From: a virus
Reading direction: 5' to 3' (one strand)
Virus record (IMG/VR): IMGVR_UViG_3300042691_017518
Span: 1-64,000 of that record
DNA length: 64,000 bases
The position numbers and the translations under genes were made by a program. The notes beneath the pieces were generated by a model that had not been told where the DNA came from, searched no databases, and was given only the letters and a program-made list of their open reading frames with translations. The stretch's first letter is position 1, and every line of letters begins with the position of its first letter. Positions 50,201-59,271 of the stretch are shown piece by piece.

Positions 50201-52373
50201 GAGCTAGAAGTCTTGGATCATTCGGATTAGTTACATATATAGGTTTAGGTTTTACAGGATCTCCTGGTCCACCTAACATTCCTCCTTCTGCGTATTGATT
50301 AGGGTTTTCTTTATGCCATTGTTTAGTTGCAGCTATTCCATCTGCTACTGTTTTAGCTCCTGCTTTAGTAGTAAGATCTATAGTATCCCATTGACCTTTA
50401 TCCATTGTAGGATGATTAACTATTATGTGACCTTCCATTCCTTCTCCATTTCCTGTAGGAGAAGTTTTCTTATAGATCTTATGTTTCTCTCCTCCAGCTA
50501 CTACAAGTTTTCCTCCTTTTGCAAATTTAGTAGCACCTGCACTAAAAGGATCTGCTAAGTATTGAACAGGAGTTAAACCTGCTGCTCGCATAGCTGCCTT
50601 TTGCTCTGGAGTCATAGTTTTTAATAACTCCATATTATTAAGTCTCTCTGCTTCTAATGCTTGTTGATTTTCTTTAGCTGCAGGAGAATTAGCAACTTTT
50701 TCTAAGTAACTAGAGTATTGTGTATTTCCAAAACTATTAGGAATTTCTCTTGGAGTTGCAACTCCTGTTACAGGATTAAAATCTTTTACTACTTGTCCTG
50801 TATAAGGATCTGTATAATAGTTAGTCTTAGCTACTTCAGGTATAGGAGGAGTAGAAGGAATAACGGTATTTATATTTACTGGTCCTGGAGCAATAGGAGA
50901 ACCTGCTTGGTTTCTTTCCCAATTTTCTGCAGCAGTTACATAATCACCTACTGTTTTAAAATTAGCTGTAGCAGCACCACTAGTAATTTGGTTTCCAATT
51001 CCAGGTAAAGAAGTTAAAGGTAGACTTAAATTATGTCCTTGTGGAATCATGCTATAATCTCCCATCCAAGAATTTCTATTAGCAAGATTAAAAGGAGTTC
51101 CTGCAGGAGCATTATCAGGAGGTAATAAAGCTCCTCCTTCTGCATATATCCCAGGATAAGGCGCAGAGGATGATGCATAAACACTGTTATGTAAATTAGT
51201 TCCTCCTTGTTTAAAACTATCTTCAGGTAAACTATAAGGTCTAGGAAACTGTCCGCCTGTTCTGTATTCTCTAGCAATTTTTCTTCCTTGAGCTAGCATT
51301 TCTTCACTAGGCTCTTTGCCTTCTTTTCCTGCTCTTTTATTGGAAGCAGCCTTAGCTCTAATATTATCCCAAAGACCTCTTGGAGAATAACTACCGTCAG
51401 CACGTTTAATCATTCCTCCTTGAGCATAATAGTTTCCTGGTTGAGAAGCGTAGATACTTGTAGCATAATCAAATACTCCTTGATCTTCCCCAAATGGCCC
51501 ACCTTCTCTAAACATATTTCCTAATGCAGAAGCGTAAGTACTTTGTAATAATTTGCCGTTAATGTCTCTATCATGAAGAGGTCCTCCATCTGCAAACTTT
51601 TCTGTAAGACTTACAGGTTTAGGATTTGGATTTGCTAGTAATTCTTTTTGTGCTTGAAGTTCTTGATCTAAATAATAGGGGTCTACAAAAGAACTTCCAG
51701 GAAATGGAGATCTAGTCCCATACCCCATAGGCATTTGGTAAGTATCTGACAAATACTTTATATGCTTTAAATTTTCTTTATCGCTTTTATTATTATAAAC
51801 TAATTCAGCTCCTCTAGTATTGTTACTCATGTCATCATAACTTTGACTACTATTTTCAAAATTAGCTGCTTCATGTGCTGCTCCTAAAAGCAGTGAACCA
51901 ATATATCCTAAAGTAGGAGAACCAGTTGCATCAGCAATTGCTTTAGCAGTATGATAGCCTGCATTTGCGTGACGAATATTATCTACATTATCTTCTCCTT
52001 TTGGTGCATGGAATTCTCCTGCTCTTCCTGCCCTACCCATTGCGTCATTAAGCCTACTATTAATAGTTCTTTCAATACCTGGTTTAGGTATCCAAGCCAT
52101 TTTATCTATCTTGGCATTTTTGTTTAATTCTTTTGTTCTATTACCTGTTGGATCTTGAATAGGTTGAAATTTAAAATCAGTTACATCATTACTAATATAC
52201 CATTGGTTACCTATTTTTTTGTATTTATTTTTAGTATCACCGTAGGTATAGTATTCTGTTTTTGGAGGATTATTTAAAGAACCTCCTGCTGCAAAAGGCA
52301 ATGCTGTAGTATCTCGATATATCGGCGTTCCTGCTGATTTATAGTAAGTCGGTATGTTTTTAGGCTTCTTCAT
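47235..52373 (-). CDS. GG-motif repeat virion protein with C-terminal protein kinase domain, 1712 aa
   Basis: Two parts. Residues 1-1300 are mostly disordered and carry about 13 copies of an aromatic-x-x-GG-x-hydrophobic motif (FAAGGSL, FADGGPL, FREGGPF, YAQGGMI, YAEGGAL, FAKGGKL, YAEGGML and others), plus two NPNDPRL/DPNDPRI blocks. Residues about 1415-1620 have a protein kinase fold: glycine loop GEGSFGSV (1429-1436), lysine K1448 in LLVKIG, catalytic loop YDFMNPEN with D1536 and N1542 (D-x5-N as in HRDxKxxN), and a metal-binding D1556 in LIDLN, replacing DFG. All four key residues are present, so activity is plausible. It lies between the muzzle-type and lysozyme genes, implying a virion or ejection protein. 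Confidence 0.8.
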   Translation of the reverse strand: MKKPKNIPTYYKSAGTPIYRDTTALPFAAGGSLNNPPKTEYYTYGDTKNKYKKIGNQWYISNDVTDFKFQPIQDPTGNRTKELNKNAKIDKMAWIPKPGIERTINSRLNDAMGRAGRAGEFHAPKGEDNVDNIRHANAGYHTAKAIADATGSPTLGYIGSLLLGAAHEAANFENSSQSYDDMSNNTRGAELVYNNKSDKENLKHIKYLSDTYQMPMGYGTRSPFPGSSFVDPYYLDQELQAQKELLANPNPKPVSLTEKFADGGPLHDRDINGKLLQSTYASALGNMFREGGPFGEDQGVFDYATSIYASQPGNYYAQGGMIKRADGSYSPRGLWDNIRAKAASNKRAGKEGKEPSEEMLAQGRKIAREYRTGGQFPRPYSLPEDSFKQGGTNLHNSVYASSSAPYPGIYAEGGALLPPDNAPAGTPFNLANRNSWMGDYSMIPQGHNLSLPLTSLPGIGNQITSGAATANFKTVGDYVTAAENWERNQAGSPIAPGPVNINTVIPSTPPIPEVAKTNYYTDPYTGQVVKDFNPVTGVATPREIPNSFGNTQYSSYLEKVANSPAAKENQQALEAERLNNMELLKTMTPEQKAAMRAAGLTPVQYLADPFSAGATKFAKGGKLVVAGGEKHKIYKKTSPTGNGEGMEGHIIVNHPTMDKGQWDTIDLTTKAGAKTVADGIAATKQWHKENPNQYAEGGMLGGPGDPVKPKPIYVTNPNDPRLLAHNDSLSRAQLSHHIMNYADALIAAKTQDQKKKVAQNYIQTRDKNRYSEKAEGAFKRHPDWKGKDISSKYKKSWYDFTTAKDDLRLDDAHAVPYKGSLFVGMDDYPSELFPFPKQKVILKKSKVEPTTVDWSKSHDFALSKSSYEKKYPPIYLSDPNDPRIDGYTEAGNQYLYKPVAPKTNPKLEILNLPTKKLPQIETQIIPNNYNYIPQKYKPIQVANRSQTIMEADPDREGKYRMKEMRQVPYSAYFPGEGWQPANAPRVLYIDSKGNEVEERPKELKQLDLQGVTFENGGSILSMSNTPQLEGEGKDLTYPDGAYVYNYGGKLFAPGGPIYPTNQQLAQFLNPEYQRVTQGQEVTVRPNAYQMQQAKNKAAGINKYDPLVDNKPQKSETTQKTAAYSKNVAEDQKRGAELRERAAKMMAAKDAQKTGVDYNTALESANKAVQSSNFNSGEYIQKEDAKNIGSGPASETVAKKSTAPQSYGSRAWDMITNPQVAFEYAVRTGDFRNMPHNYNDMLMAGIDPSAGKGANLVGDALNASTNLVDAGDKVVRNIGEGNYFTAAMQGLRFLPSNGLVGNVLGRERGLLGATKYYKPAAISKEEALANLANEYKVNRLFDAMEGATSFRGDLQSSKALPVNLFNNSIADVIKYKQLNNTIKKNIDPATGKLTSTFRFGDYGDLQNQWMSRVANEQGLPLNLSYENKIGEGSFGSVYPTTIDKNLLVKIGEEPKHETLESLQSLVDLGKQYQDKPHIALPLSVVKINNSARPELKTLKVMNRVPGEPGIPADPSREAIDRFISEVEDLQSKGVSYDFMNPENIMYDSATDKFSLIDLNTKHPDPDSYWSMNIGYTEPGAAKAVMQSKFPQAYPESFLNRGPIQDVSRGKIDWNAIGKNQNAGSKERFRAAVELREKLEDLRVRALENNVDPDLVNEAIKNGASIRSIEDAIHSGKLYNIKDTKDIDWKNLSAIQFKMGGQARVIKSSQLFNR

Positions 52374-55300
52374 TAGAACATTTGGTAATCAAAGTAAGAC
52401 ATCAAACGATTTGTAATCAACTCTTTATTATCTTGATTGTCGAAGTATAAAGTTAAAATAAAATATGTACTACGCAAACGACCTTGTTTAGAAACACTTA
52501 ATTGATCTCTAGGAATTTTAACTCTCCATTTATCAAACTTACGCATGATTCTTCCTGAAGAGAATGGAGTCTTAAGAGTATCTTGATATTGAGTTTGAAT
52601 TCTAAATGCAGTAATAGTTTTAGTTCTATCAATAACTTTATTATCATCTCTAACTATACTGTTGAATTCTATTGTTCTAAGAACTTTATTCATATCTGCT
52701 TGTGGGTTAATCACTAAGCTAATAGAACATTCTTCTGTATTACCATAAAACTCTCCCCAATTTCCTATATTATGAGTATAAACTGTATCTGGTTGAGAAG
52801 GATCAGAACTCATTAATATATCAGAATTCTCTACCCATATTTTAGGTGTAGCGGAATATCTTGAAGAAAACTGTTGCATTAAATCATCTAGTACTATACT
52901 GTCATCTTCTAGATTTAATTCTTCAGGAGTTTTAACATCTGCGTTGGCAGCTAGTTCAAAAAATATTGTTAGAGGATTTTCTCCTGTTGTAAAAGTATCT
53001 GTTACTAAAAAGTAAGTATCAGTTTTTGGTATATATACAACTGTTCCTTGAGTATACTCTGTATTAATAGTAAGTAGTTTATAATCTCCTGATCCTAAGA
53101 AAGTAAAGATAACTTCATCATTTATTTTATCATATCCTATAGCTACCCCTTTTTTAAGAATAGAGTTATCTCCTCCATCTTCTTTTCTAAAGAATACAGC
53201 ATCAGGCAATGCTTGTAACCAAGAGTGAATTCCTTTTACTTCTGATATAGGTGTGTTAGTACTTTTAATTCCTGCTCCAGCAAGTTGGTACAACTTTCTA
53301 GAAATAGCATCAAAAATATAAATACAGTTTTCAGTAGCTTTTACTCCATATTGATGAATTGCTCCATGCTCCTTAGAGTAATATTGATGCTTACCAAATC
53401 CCGCACCTATACCTAATTGTGTAGGAACTCCGTCTAAAGTTGTAGTAATAGCTGCTCTATTAATCGCAAAGATTCCTATTCCTTTATCTTGAATAAAATA
53501 AACTGTATCTCTCCAGTTTAAAATTTTATTGATAGGGCCGTAATCATCTACGTCATAATAACTATTGAGAGGAAACTGTGTCCATGAATCTATGACTTCT
53601 CCATTAGTTTTAACATTAGAAAGATATGTTCTCACATCATTGACTAAACAATTTGCTGTTCCTTCTGGTTTTATAAAGTAAGTGACAGTAGAATTTTCTA
53701 CAGAATTTACAGCATTATACGCATACATTTCTGCTGCTGTTTTGCCATAAGTAGTATTAGTATTATTAGTCTCTTGTCTAAATGCAATTATTTCAGTGCC
53801 ACTAAAAGTATATTTAACTCCTGTTTTTATTGTAGCTCCATATGCTAAATCTACATTAATACTAGACTCTACAGGATAAATTGCAGTTTCAGTATCATCT
53901 CCTGTATATTTATTACTAGCTAAGTTTCCATAGAAATTAGTATCAAACTCCATTGTCTGCGGTTGCACTGTAAACATATTGATAAAAGTGTCTCCTCCAA
54001 ATACTATTGGGTTTAAAACTGTTTTATCTATAACTGGAGAAGCTTGAATAAAAATATTATTTTCTAATGCATTTTGATTATAGCCGCCATATACTTCTAA
54101 TTTAGGCAATACATAGTCTATAAGTGGATAAGCATCGTGAGAGATTCCAATATTAGGAGCTCCTGTAAAAGGATCTTTTACATAAATGTAAGATACATAA
54201 GGAGCTTTAAAATAATTAAAAGCAGAATATGTAGGCAGGGCTATTCCAGTTAATATATCAGTTTGTATATTACTTAGTACTCCTATAATACTTGTACCTG
54301 CTTTATTAAGTGTACCTCCTTTAGGATTATTTAAATCAGCGCCTGTAGTTAAATATGCATCAGTAGCATAATAATTACGCATGTAATAACTTGCTGAGTA
54401 TCCATCAGAAAAACTAGGGGTAACTTTAGTAGTATAATCTGAGGTATCAGGCATTTTTACAACTTGTGTATTAGCCCATTTTTTAATATTTTCTATACTG
54501 TTATAACTAACAGGATAAACACTTCTATAAGTTTTTCTAAAATCAAAATCAGTTATTCCTAATCCTTCCGCACTATGGTCAACTGCAGAAGGAGTATTTT
54601 GTGATAAATTATAATAACTTCCTGTAATTAATAAACAAGGATTGTTAGATAAAGATCCCATTGTATTTTGAGATCCGCCGTAATTATAAGAAATTTCTGG
54701 GGAATAGAATCCTAAATACTGACCTTTAATGTAATAATCTGGTTCTCCAGGTATACCGTATACTGGTGTATAAGGAGAAGGATCATTTTCTTGATCTTCT
54801 AAAGTTCCAAAAGAAGCGTTACTAAATGATAAGTTAACGGGATCAGAAACGTCAGGATACTGACGGTATAAATGTACTACTTGTCCACTTCCACTAACTT
54901 TTAAATCAAAATCATGTGTTTTATCTCCAATAGAAGCAAACCAAAATCCTTTTACAAATCCTTGCGAGTATCTTCTTTTATCAGACTCTTGTCTTTGTAC
55001 TCTTACTATTTGATAACTTTCTATTTGACCTAAAAATAAAGGACAAGTAGAAAAGTCTAAGGTAAATTCTATTCCTATATTAAAACCTATTGTATCATTA
55101 GGATTTGCTGCTCCAGGTACATCTGATCCTTTACTAGCAGTAGGCCAAAAGTTAGTCCCTGAATTATTAGTACTTCCGTCTTCTTCAGAGATATCTGGAA
55201 ACTTAATATCTCCTATATATTCTACATACGTAGCTTCTCCTTTAATAGTATAAAATACTATCCCAAATCGATAAGTTTCTCCGCGTTTGTATCCACGCAT

Positions 55301-56746
55301 TAAACCAGATAAGAATGGCGAAGCAAAATTAGGAAAGGTAGTATTTTCATAAGTGCCATACCCATCATTAAAATTATGGGTAAAAACAAAATCAGGAGTA
55401 TTGCTTACGTTAGCAAATCCTTTATCTGTATTATTACCGTCTAAGGTAAAAGGTTCTAGATGAAATTTATAACTAATATTAGGACCATTTCCTCCTAAAG
55501 TAACTCCATCATTTTGATATCTAAATTGTTCTGCAAACTGCCAGTTTTCATCCCAATGAGCATCTAAATTATAATTAGTATTAAAAGCTAAATCTAATTC
55601 TGATTTAACAGGTCCTAATGGATTTACGGTATTCCAATCATACCCGTCAAAATTAAAGCGCTTAGTTTTAGCATCAAAAGTCTCACCAGGCCCTAATAAA
55701 TCTTGAACATCAACAGTAGATCCTTTAATATTAGAAATAACTAAAGAACTATCTTTTTGTGTAATAGTCTTTGGAGTTTTAAAAGCATAAGACTTAACTA
55801 TAAAATCAAATAATTCAATAGGAACAATTGATCCTTCTGTGCCTGTATAGTTAAAAGTTACTGTAGCATTAGTGCCTATAGATATTTGTTCTACAGCAGT
55901 AACTTCAGGTGTTGCTGTGCTGTTAGCATAATAAGCAACTATAAATTCTATTTTGTCAAAATTCGTATACCCACTAGTATCTACTTGAATCTGAATACTT
56001 TTTCCTGTATTTACTTGAGTAGGATTTCCATTATATTGTGCAGATTGAGGTAAAGATTCTGAGTCTTCTACAATATGAAATAATATACTTGGCGGAGCAA
56101 TTAATGTTTGTTTACCGTCAGTAGTAATTAGTCTATAACTAACTTGGTATTCTCCAGATAATAAAGCACCTCCACCTGTTACAATTTTTAATAAAGGTTG
56201 TGTATAAGTTATATTAGGAAAGATATCAATGTTTCCAACATCTAATGTTTCTAAATCAGGATCTTCTAAATTTACTGTTCTAAAAAAATTATTATAATCA
56301 GTCCAATAAACTCTTTGAATACAATCTGTTTCATATCGTCCTAAAGCTTCTATAGGCCATTTCTTTTCAAAATTTAAAAGAGGATTGTAATATTTTAATT
56401 CAGGAAATCCAGGAAGTATTTCTCTAGTAGCGGTGTTGTATTGTACGTCGTAAATCCATCCTTTAGCATCTGAATCATCTGCTACAAAAAGAATTATTCT
56501 ATTTCTAATTGTAGTGTATCCGATAATTTCTGGATTGCTAGCAGTCCAACCAGAACCGTTAAAAGTTCCTGAACTAGGAATAGTAAATGCTTCGACGTTT
56601 CCTTTGATATTAGTCCATGCTCCCATCGATTCACCTGTAGTAGTGGTTATTCGAATATCTAAAGCATCTATGTAAAGAGTTGGGTCAATACTGTCATAGG
56701 CAGTATCTTTATTCATTCCTTGATATGTATTGATATGTCTTTCCAT
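52373..56746 (-). CDS. crAss-like tail muzzle/stabilisation-type protein, 1457 aa
   Basis: The opening (INTYQGMNKDTAYDSIDPTLYIDALDIRI) is a hallmark of the very large tail protein found in crAss-like phages, called the stabilisation or muzzle protein in annotated relatives. The whole chain is beta-rich, with repeated Asn/Gly/Tyr-rich strands (for example GEYQVSYRLITTDGKQTLI at about 197-215) resembling beta-propeller and tail-tip folds. There is no enzyme motif. By analogy with phicrAss001 it would form the distal tail structure. It starts 9 bases after the upstream ring-protein gene and overlaps the kinase gene by 1 base. Confidence 0.78.
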   Translation of the reverse strand: MERHINTYQGMNKDTAYDSIDPTLYIDALDIRITTTTGESMGAWTNIKGNVEAFTIPSSGTFNGSGWTASNPEIIGYTTIRNRIILFVADDSDAKGWIYDVQYNTATREILPGFPELKYYNPLLNFEKKWPIEALGRYETDCIQRVYWTDYNNFFRTVNLEDPDLETLDVGNIDIFPNITYTQPLLKIVTGGGALLSGEYQVSYRLITTDGKQTLIAPPSILFHIVEDSESLPQSAQYNGNPTQVNTGKSIQIQVDTSGYTNFDKIEFIVAYYANSTATPEVTAVEQISIGTNATVTFNYTGTEGSIVPIELFDFIVKSYAFKTPKTITQKDSSLVISNIKGSTVDVQDLLGPGETFDAKTKRFNFDGYDWNTVNPLGPVKSELDLAFNTNYNLDAHWDENWQFAEQFRYQNDGVTLGGNGPNISYKFHLEPFTLDGNNTDKGFANVSNTPDFVFTHNFNDGYGTYENTTFPNFASPFLSGLMRGYKRGETYRFGIVFYTIKGEATYVEYIGDIKFPDISEEDGSTNNSGTNFWPTASKGSDVPGAANPNDTIGFNIGIEFTLDFSTCPLFLGQIESYQIVRVQRQESDKRRYSQGFVKGFWFASIGDKTHDFDLKVSGSGQVVHLYRQYPDVSDPVNLSFSNASFGTLEDQENDPSPYTPVYGIPGEPDYYIKGQYLGFYSPEISYNYGGSQNTMGSLSNNPCLLITGSYYNLSQNTPSAVDHSAEGLGITDFDFRKTYRSVYPVSYNSIENIKKWANTQVVKMPDTSDYTTKVTPSFSDGYSASYYMRNYYATDAYLTTGADLNNPKGGTLNKAGTSIIGVLSNIQTDILTGIALPTYSAFNYFKAPYVSYIYVKDPFTGAPNIGISHDAYPLIDYVLPKLEVYGGYNQNALENNIFIQASPVIDKTVLNPIVFGGDTFINMFTVQPQTMEFDTNFYGNLASNKYTGDDTETAIYPVESSINVDLAYGATIKTGVKYTFSGTEIIAFRQETNNTNTTYGKTAAEMYAYNAVNSVENSTVTYFIKPEGTANCLVNDVRTYLSNVKTNGEVIDSWTQFPLNSYYDVDDYGPINKILNWRDTVYFIQDKGIGIFAINRAAITTTLDGVPTQLGIGAGFGKHQYYSKEHGAIHQYGVKATENCIYIFDAISRKLYQLAGAGIKSTNTPISEVKGIHSWLQALPDAVFFRKEDGGDNSILKKGVAIGYDKINDEVIFTFLGSGDYKLLTINTEYTQGTVVYIPKTDTYFLVTDTFTTGENPLTIFFELAANADVKTPEELNLEDDSIVLDDLMQQFSSRYSATPKIWVENSDILMSSDPSQPDTVYTHNIGNWGEFYGNTEECSISLVINPQADMNKVLRTIEFNSIVRDDNKVIDRTKTITAFRIQTQYQDTLKTPFSSGRIMRKFDKWRVKIPRDQLSVSKQGRLRSTYFILTLYFDNQDNKELITNRLMSYFDYQMF

Positions 56747-56755
56747 TAGATTGTA

Positions 56756-57580
56756 TTAAGAAGTCGCTGGATTCGGTCCTTGTGCTGCACCTGTAAGTAC
56801 GTTGATTGTAGATACAAGAGCGATACCTGCTTTAGGTCTAAACTTACGTTGTTCTGGTAATTGCATATTAGCAAAGAATGAAGCATGTGCTTGTACATCT
56901 GGGATAGTACGTAGTACTGAATTCTTAACTGTCTCAGCTTCGTCTACGCCATTCCATTGCTTAGCATGATTTACTGCTTGAGCAAAGTACCATTCTTTAT
57001 CTCTTTCTATAATTTGAAACTTATCTCCTGATAACTCATTACGAAGCCAAAGTTTTCTAGCTATACGATGAGCAATATAATGTGCTCCTGCTTCCATCCA
57101 TTGCTGCTCTGCAGGAATAGTAGGATAACCACAATCGTCAGTTGGTATGGCTGAATAGCTCATTGCTACAAATCCTTTAGCCATAGAAGGAAAAATGTAA
57201 CCTTGGCCAACTGTATAAGTTTCTCTGGATTCTGTAGTATAATCTCTGTTGTCTAGATGATAGCGCTTATGAAAGTAATCAGTCTTCCATCTCATTGGGT
57301 ATAAAGTTCCGTGTCCGCATTCTGCTTCTTCTAGAGTTTCTATACCAACAATATGGGCTACCTGGCCTATTTTGTAAAGGTCAAATGGTAAATCTCCACG
57401 ACCGTCACATATTTCAATATAGGCAATTCTTTCCTCCATAGTCACACCTACATTAGTATGAGCCATAAACTCTGCTAGCCATTCGATACCTTCTTCTTCT
57501 TTGATATCGTAATTAAAGCCAAAATCCCTGATAGTTTTATCAAGGATTGCTTTGTATGAAACGGTCTTTCCTGCGTGCAT
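56756..57580 (-). CDS. tail tube/ring-type structural protein, 274 aa
   Basis: A conserved-looking structural protein of the crAss-like tail module. It has an acidic helical start (RDFGFNYDIKEEEGIEWLAEF, about residues 18-38), a middle with CDGRGDLPFDLYKI, and a late helical part (HYIAHRIARKLWLRNELSGDKF, about 167-188). Its position just before the muzzle gene and after the IHF-like gene matches the ring or tail-tubular proteins of crAss-like genomes. No catalytic motif. The exact ring number cannot be told from sequence. Confidence 0.65.
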   Translation of the reverse strand: MHAGKTVSYKAILDKTIRDFGFNYDIKEEEGIEWLAEFMAHTNVGVTMEERIAYIEICDGRGDLPFDLYKIGQVAHIVGIETLEEAECGHGTLYPMRWKTDYFHKRYHLDNRDYTTESRETYTVGQGYIFPSMAKGFVAMSYSAIPTDDCGYPTIPAEQQWMEAGAHYIAHRIARKLWLRNELSGDKFQIIERDKEWYFAQAVNHAKQWNGVDEAETVKNSVLRTIPDVQAHASFFANMQLPEQRKFRPKAGIALVSTINVLTGAAQGPNPATS

Positions 57581-57858
57581 TACATTAAGCCTTTAAGTAC
57601 TGATTCTAGTCTTTCAGCAATTCCTGAAGAAGATTCATCTCGCATCGGATCTTCCGTTGTTACAGATTTTTCTTCATCATATTGCCAGCAACCTTCTTTA
57701 TCTTTGTAGCGTTTACAAACAGTTTTAATAAAACCGCCTTCTACTTGCTCTACTTTAATTTCTTCTGAGCTACCATCTTCAAACTCTTTACGAGTTATCT
57801 TCACTACTGATTCTACATCTTTAGAAGAACCTTTGTCTTCCATCATTTCACTATCCAT
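57580..57858 (-). CDS. small acidic protein, 92 aa
   Basis: A charged protein with the segment VKITRKEFEDGSSEEIKVEQ and two cysteines. No domain is recognised. It overlaps the upstream IHF-like gene by 8 bases and the downstream ring gene by 1 base (TAATG), so it is co-translated with the tail module. It may be a minor virion or assembly protein. Confidence 0.65.
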   Translation of the reverse strand: MDSEMMEDKGSSKDVESVVKITRKEFEDGSSEEIKVEQVEGGFIKTVCKRYKDKEGCWQYDEEKSVTTEDPMRDESSSGIAERLESVLKGLM

Positions 57859-58393
57859 AATAAAATACTTTTCTGTTAGGGTCTTTTACAACCTTAGCAA
57901 TTAAACGAGAAAATTGTCTAGAAGCTTTAAACTTATAAAAACTTTTAAACTTTAAATTAATTGTAGCTTTATCCCAATGGTGATCATAAAATTCTTGATT
58001 GCTATGATCGTTCTCGTGATAAATTACTTTTTTATTTGGTATTTCTGTAATCTCTTGTCTAGATAAACCAGGATGTTTACCGTGCCAGTAGGCCCAAGTC
58101 TCATGCCAGTTTACTTTTAAACTTTTAAAACGAGTTCCGTCTTTCTTAAAAAATTTAAGAGGATTACTTCTTACTCTTAGTTTTCCTACTCTATTTACTT
58201 TTAATTCTAAACCTTCTTCTACTACACTTGTACTAAAAGCAGTAAGTAATTCTTTAATAAAATTATTATAAACAGGTCTGTTAACTAAAACTTCTTTAGA
58301 GTTTTTGACATAGAAATCATAGAAATCATTTTTCTTAATGTTTCCTTTCAGCTTTCCTTCGCCTCTTTTAAGATATGTATTAGTCTTTTGCAC
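57851..58393 (-). CDS. basic IHF/HU-like protein of the crAss tail module, 180 aa
   Basis: A strongly basic 180 aa protein. The first 70 residues (IKKNDFYDFYVKNSKEVLVNRPVYNNFIKELLTAF, then a VNRVGKLRVRS strand pair) resemble the IHF/HU pattern of two helices followed by beta strands. crAss-like genomes carry IHF-like genes within the structural block. The C-terminal half is Lys/His/Trp-rich (WAYWHGKHPG). It may bind DNA at the portal-tail junction or in the capsid. A purely structural role is the alternative. Confidence 0.55.
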   Translation of the reverse strand: MQKTNTYLKRGEGKLKGNIKKNDFYDFYVKNSKEVLVNRPVYNNFIKELLTAFSTSVVEEGLELKVNRVGKLRVRSNPLKFFKKDGTRFKSLKVNWHETWAYWHGKHPGLSRQEITEIPNKKVIYHENDHSNQEFYDHHWDKATINLKFKSFYKFKASRQFSRLIAKVVKDPNRKVFYYG

Positions 58394-59102
58394 TGTTACC
58401 TGTTATAGTAGCGTTAGTATCTGCTCTTTGATCTTCAGCATTGTTAGCATCATCAAGAGGATACATTCCTTTCTGAGCCAATTGCTGAATAATATAAGGC
58501 TTCATATATGCCCACATCCATTGATTTAATGGATAAGGGTCTGTTGGTTTCCAACAAGTTTGATTTGTTTCACAGTTGATATAATCTCCAAGAGCAGTAG
58601 GGTCTTCGAAGATGCCTCTCAATGTAATATACTTAAGCATTAAATGCGCAGGATTCTTACTAGTTACATACATGTAACCTCCGTAAAGAAATGCGTAAAT
58701 ACTATTCTGTGTAGTCCTGCCTTCTCCTATGTAAGGTACTCTAGAGTAATCTATAAGTATAAAGCGTGGTTTCATGATATCAGCAGGCCCCACAGAAGTA
58801 ATGCCTTTAGTGTAAAAAAATTCTATCGTATTTGGAATTTGCTTTTTAGTTCTAAGAACTTTACAACCTGTAGGAACTGAAATACAACAATCTATAGGAT
58901 CAACTAATTCTAATTCCATACATTTTAGATCCTGAAGTACATAAGGATCTATAGAACGGTTTTTATTGTATTCATTACGAATCCATAAAGCTCGTTGCTC
59001 ATTGATTAAGTCCGTGTATAATTCATAAGAATACGAAGATTCTATTGAGTTAATCGCAAGGAACTCATCTATTTGTGCTTGGTAATCTTGAAGTGACAGC
59101 AT
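58380..59102 (-). CDS. ring/adaptor-type tail protein, 240 aa
   Basis: A structural protein starting MLSLQDYQAQIDEFL. It has a helical first third, a beta-rich middle (GCKVLRTKKQIPNTIEFFY, about residues 82-100) and a C-terminal tail (about 200-240) that is probably disordered. This is the layout of portal-proximal ring or tail-tubular proteins in crAss-like phages. It is the first of the ring/IHF/muzzle gene run and overlaps the next gene by 14 bases. The assignment is by layout and position. Confidence 0.6.
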   Translation of the reverse strand: MLSLQDYQAQIDEFLAINSIESSYSYELYTDLINEQRALWIRNEYNKNRSIDPYVLQDLKCMELELVDPIDCCISVPTGCKVLRTKKQIPNTIEFFYTKGITSVGPADIMKPRFILIDYSRVPYIGEGRTTQNSIYAFLYGGYMYVTSKNPAHLMLKYITLRGIFEDPTALGDYINCETNQTCWKPTDPYPLNQWMWAYMKPYIIQQLAQKGMYPLDDANNAEDQRADTNATITGNSAKD

Positions 59103-59107
59103 AATAA

Positions 59108-59115
59108 CAAATATA
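59108..59115 (-). promoter_or_regulatory. candidate Bacteroidota-type -7 box upstream of the ring-protein gene
   Basis: On the minus strand TATATTTG, matching TAnnTTTG exactly, lies only 5 bases before the ATG at 59102. If used, the transcript would be leaderless or nearly so. No clear -33 TTG is present. Confidence 0.25.
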
Positions 59116-59130
59116 CGATTTTATTAATAA

Positions 59131-59271
59131 CTATCGACCCTGTCCTTTATAAGCTTTCTTATAGTTTCTAGAGTGTTTAGATTTAGAAATTTTAGTTTTC
59201 GCATGTACGCCTGGGCGTGATACTTTAACTGAAGCTTTTCTTCCTACTGATGATGTGTTTGTTTTAGCCAT
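59131..59271 (-). CDS. very small basic protein, 46 aa
   Basis: A short frame from ATG 59271 (sharing a base with the endolysin stop, TAATG) to TAG 59131. The product is extremely basic, beginning [12 protein letters not shown] and continuing with VSRPGVHAKTK and ending YKGQGR: about one third Lys/Arg/His and no acidic residues. I recall very similar short basic proteins (with VSRPGVHAKTK) in other crAss-like phages. It could condense DNA in the capsid or bind RNA; nothing in the sequence distinguishes these. Confidence 0.75.
   Translation of the reverse strand: MAKTNTSSVGRKASVKVSRPGVHAKTKISKSKHSRNYKKAYKGQGR

Noticed and set aside
58644-58880. Plus-strand frame opposite the 240 aa ring-protein gene
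   Set aside because: It lies wholly inside a well-supported minus-strand gene and has no coding features of its own.
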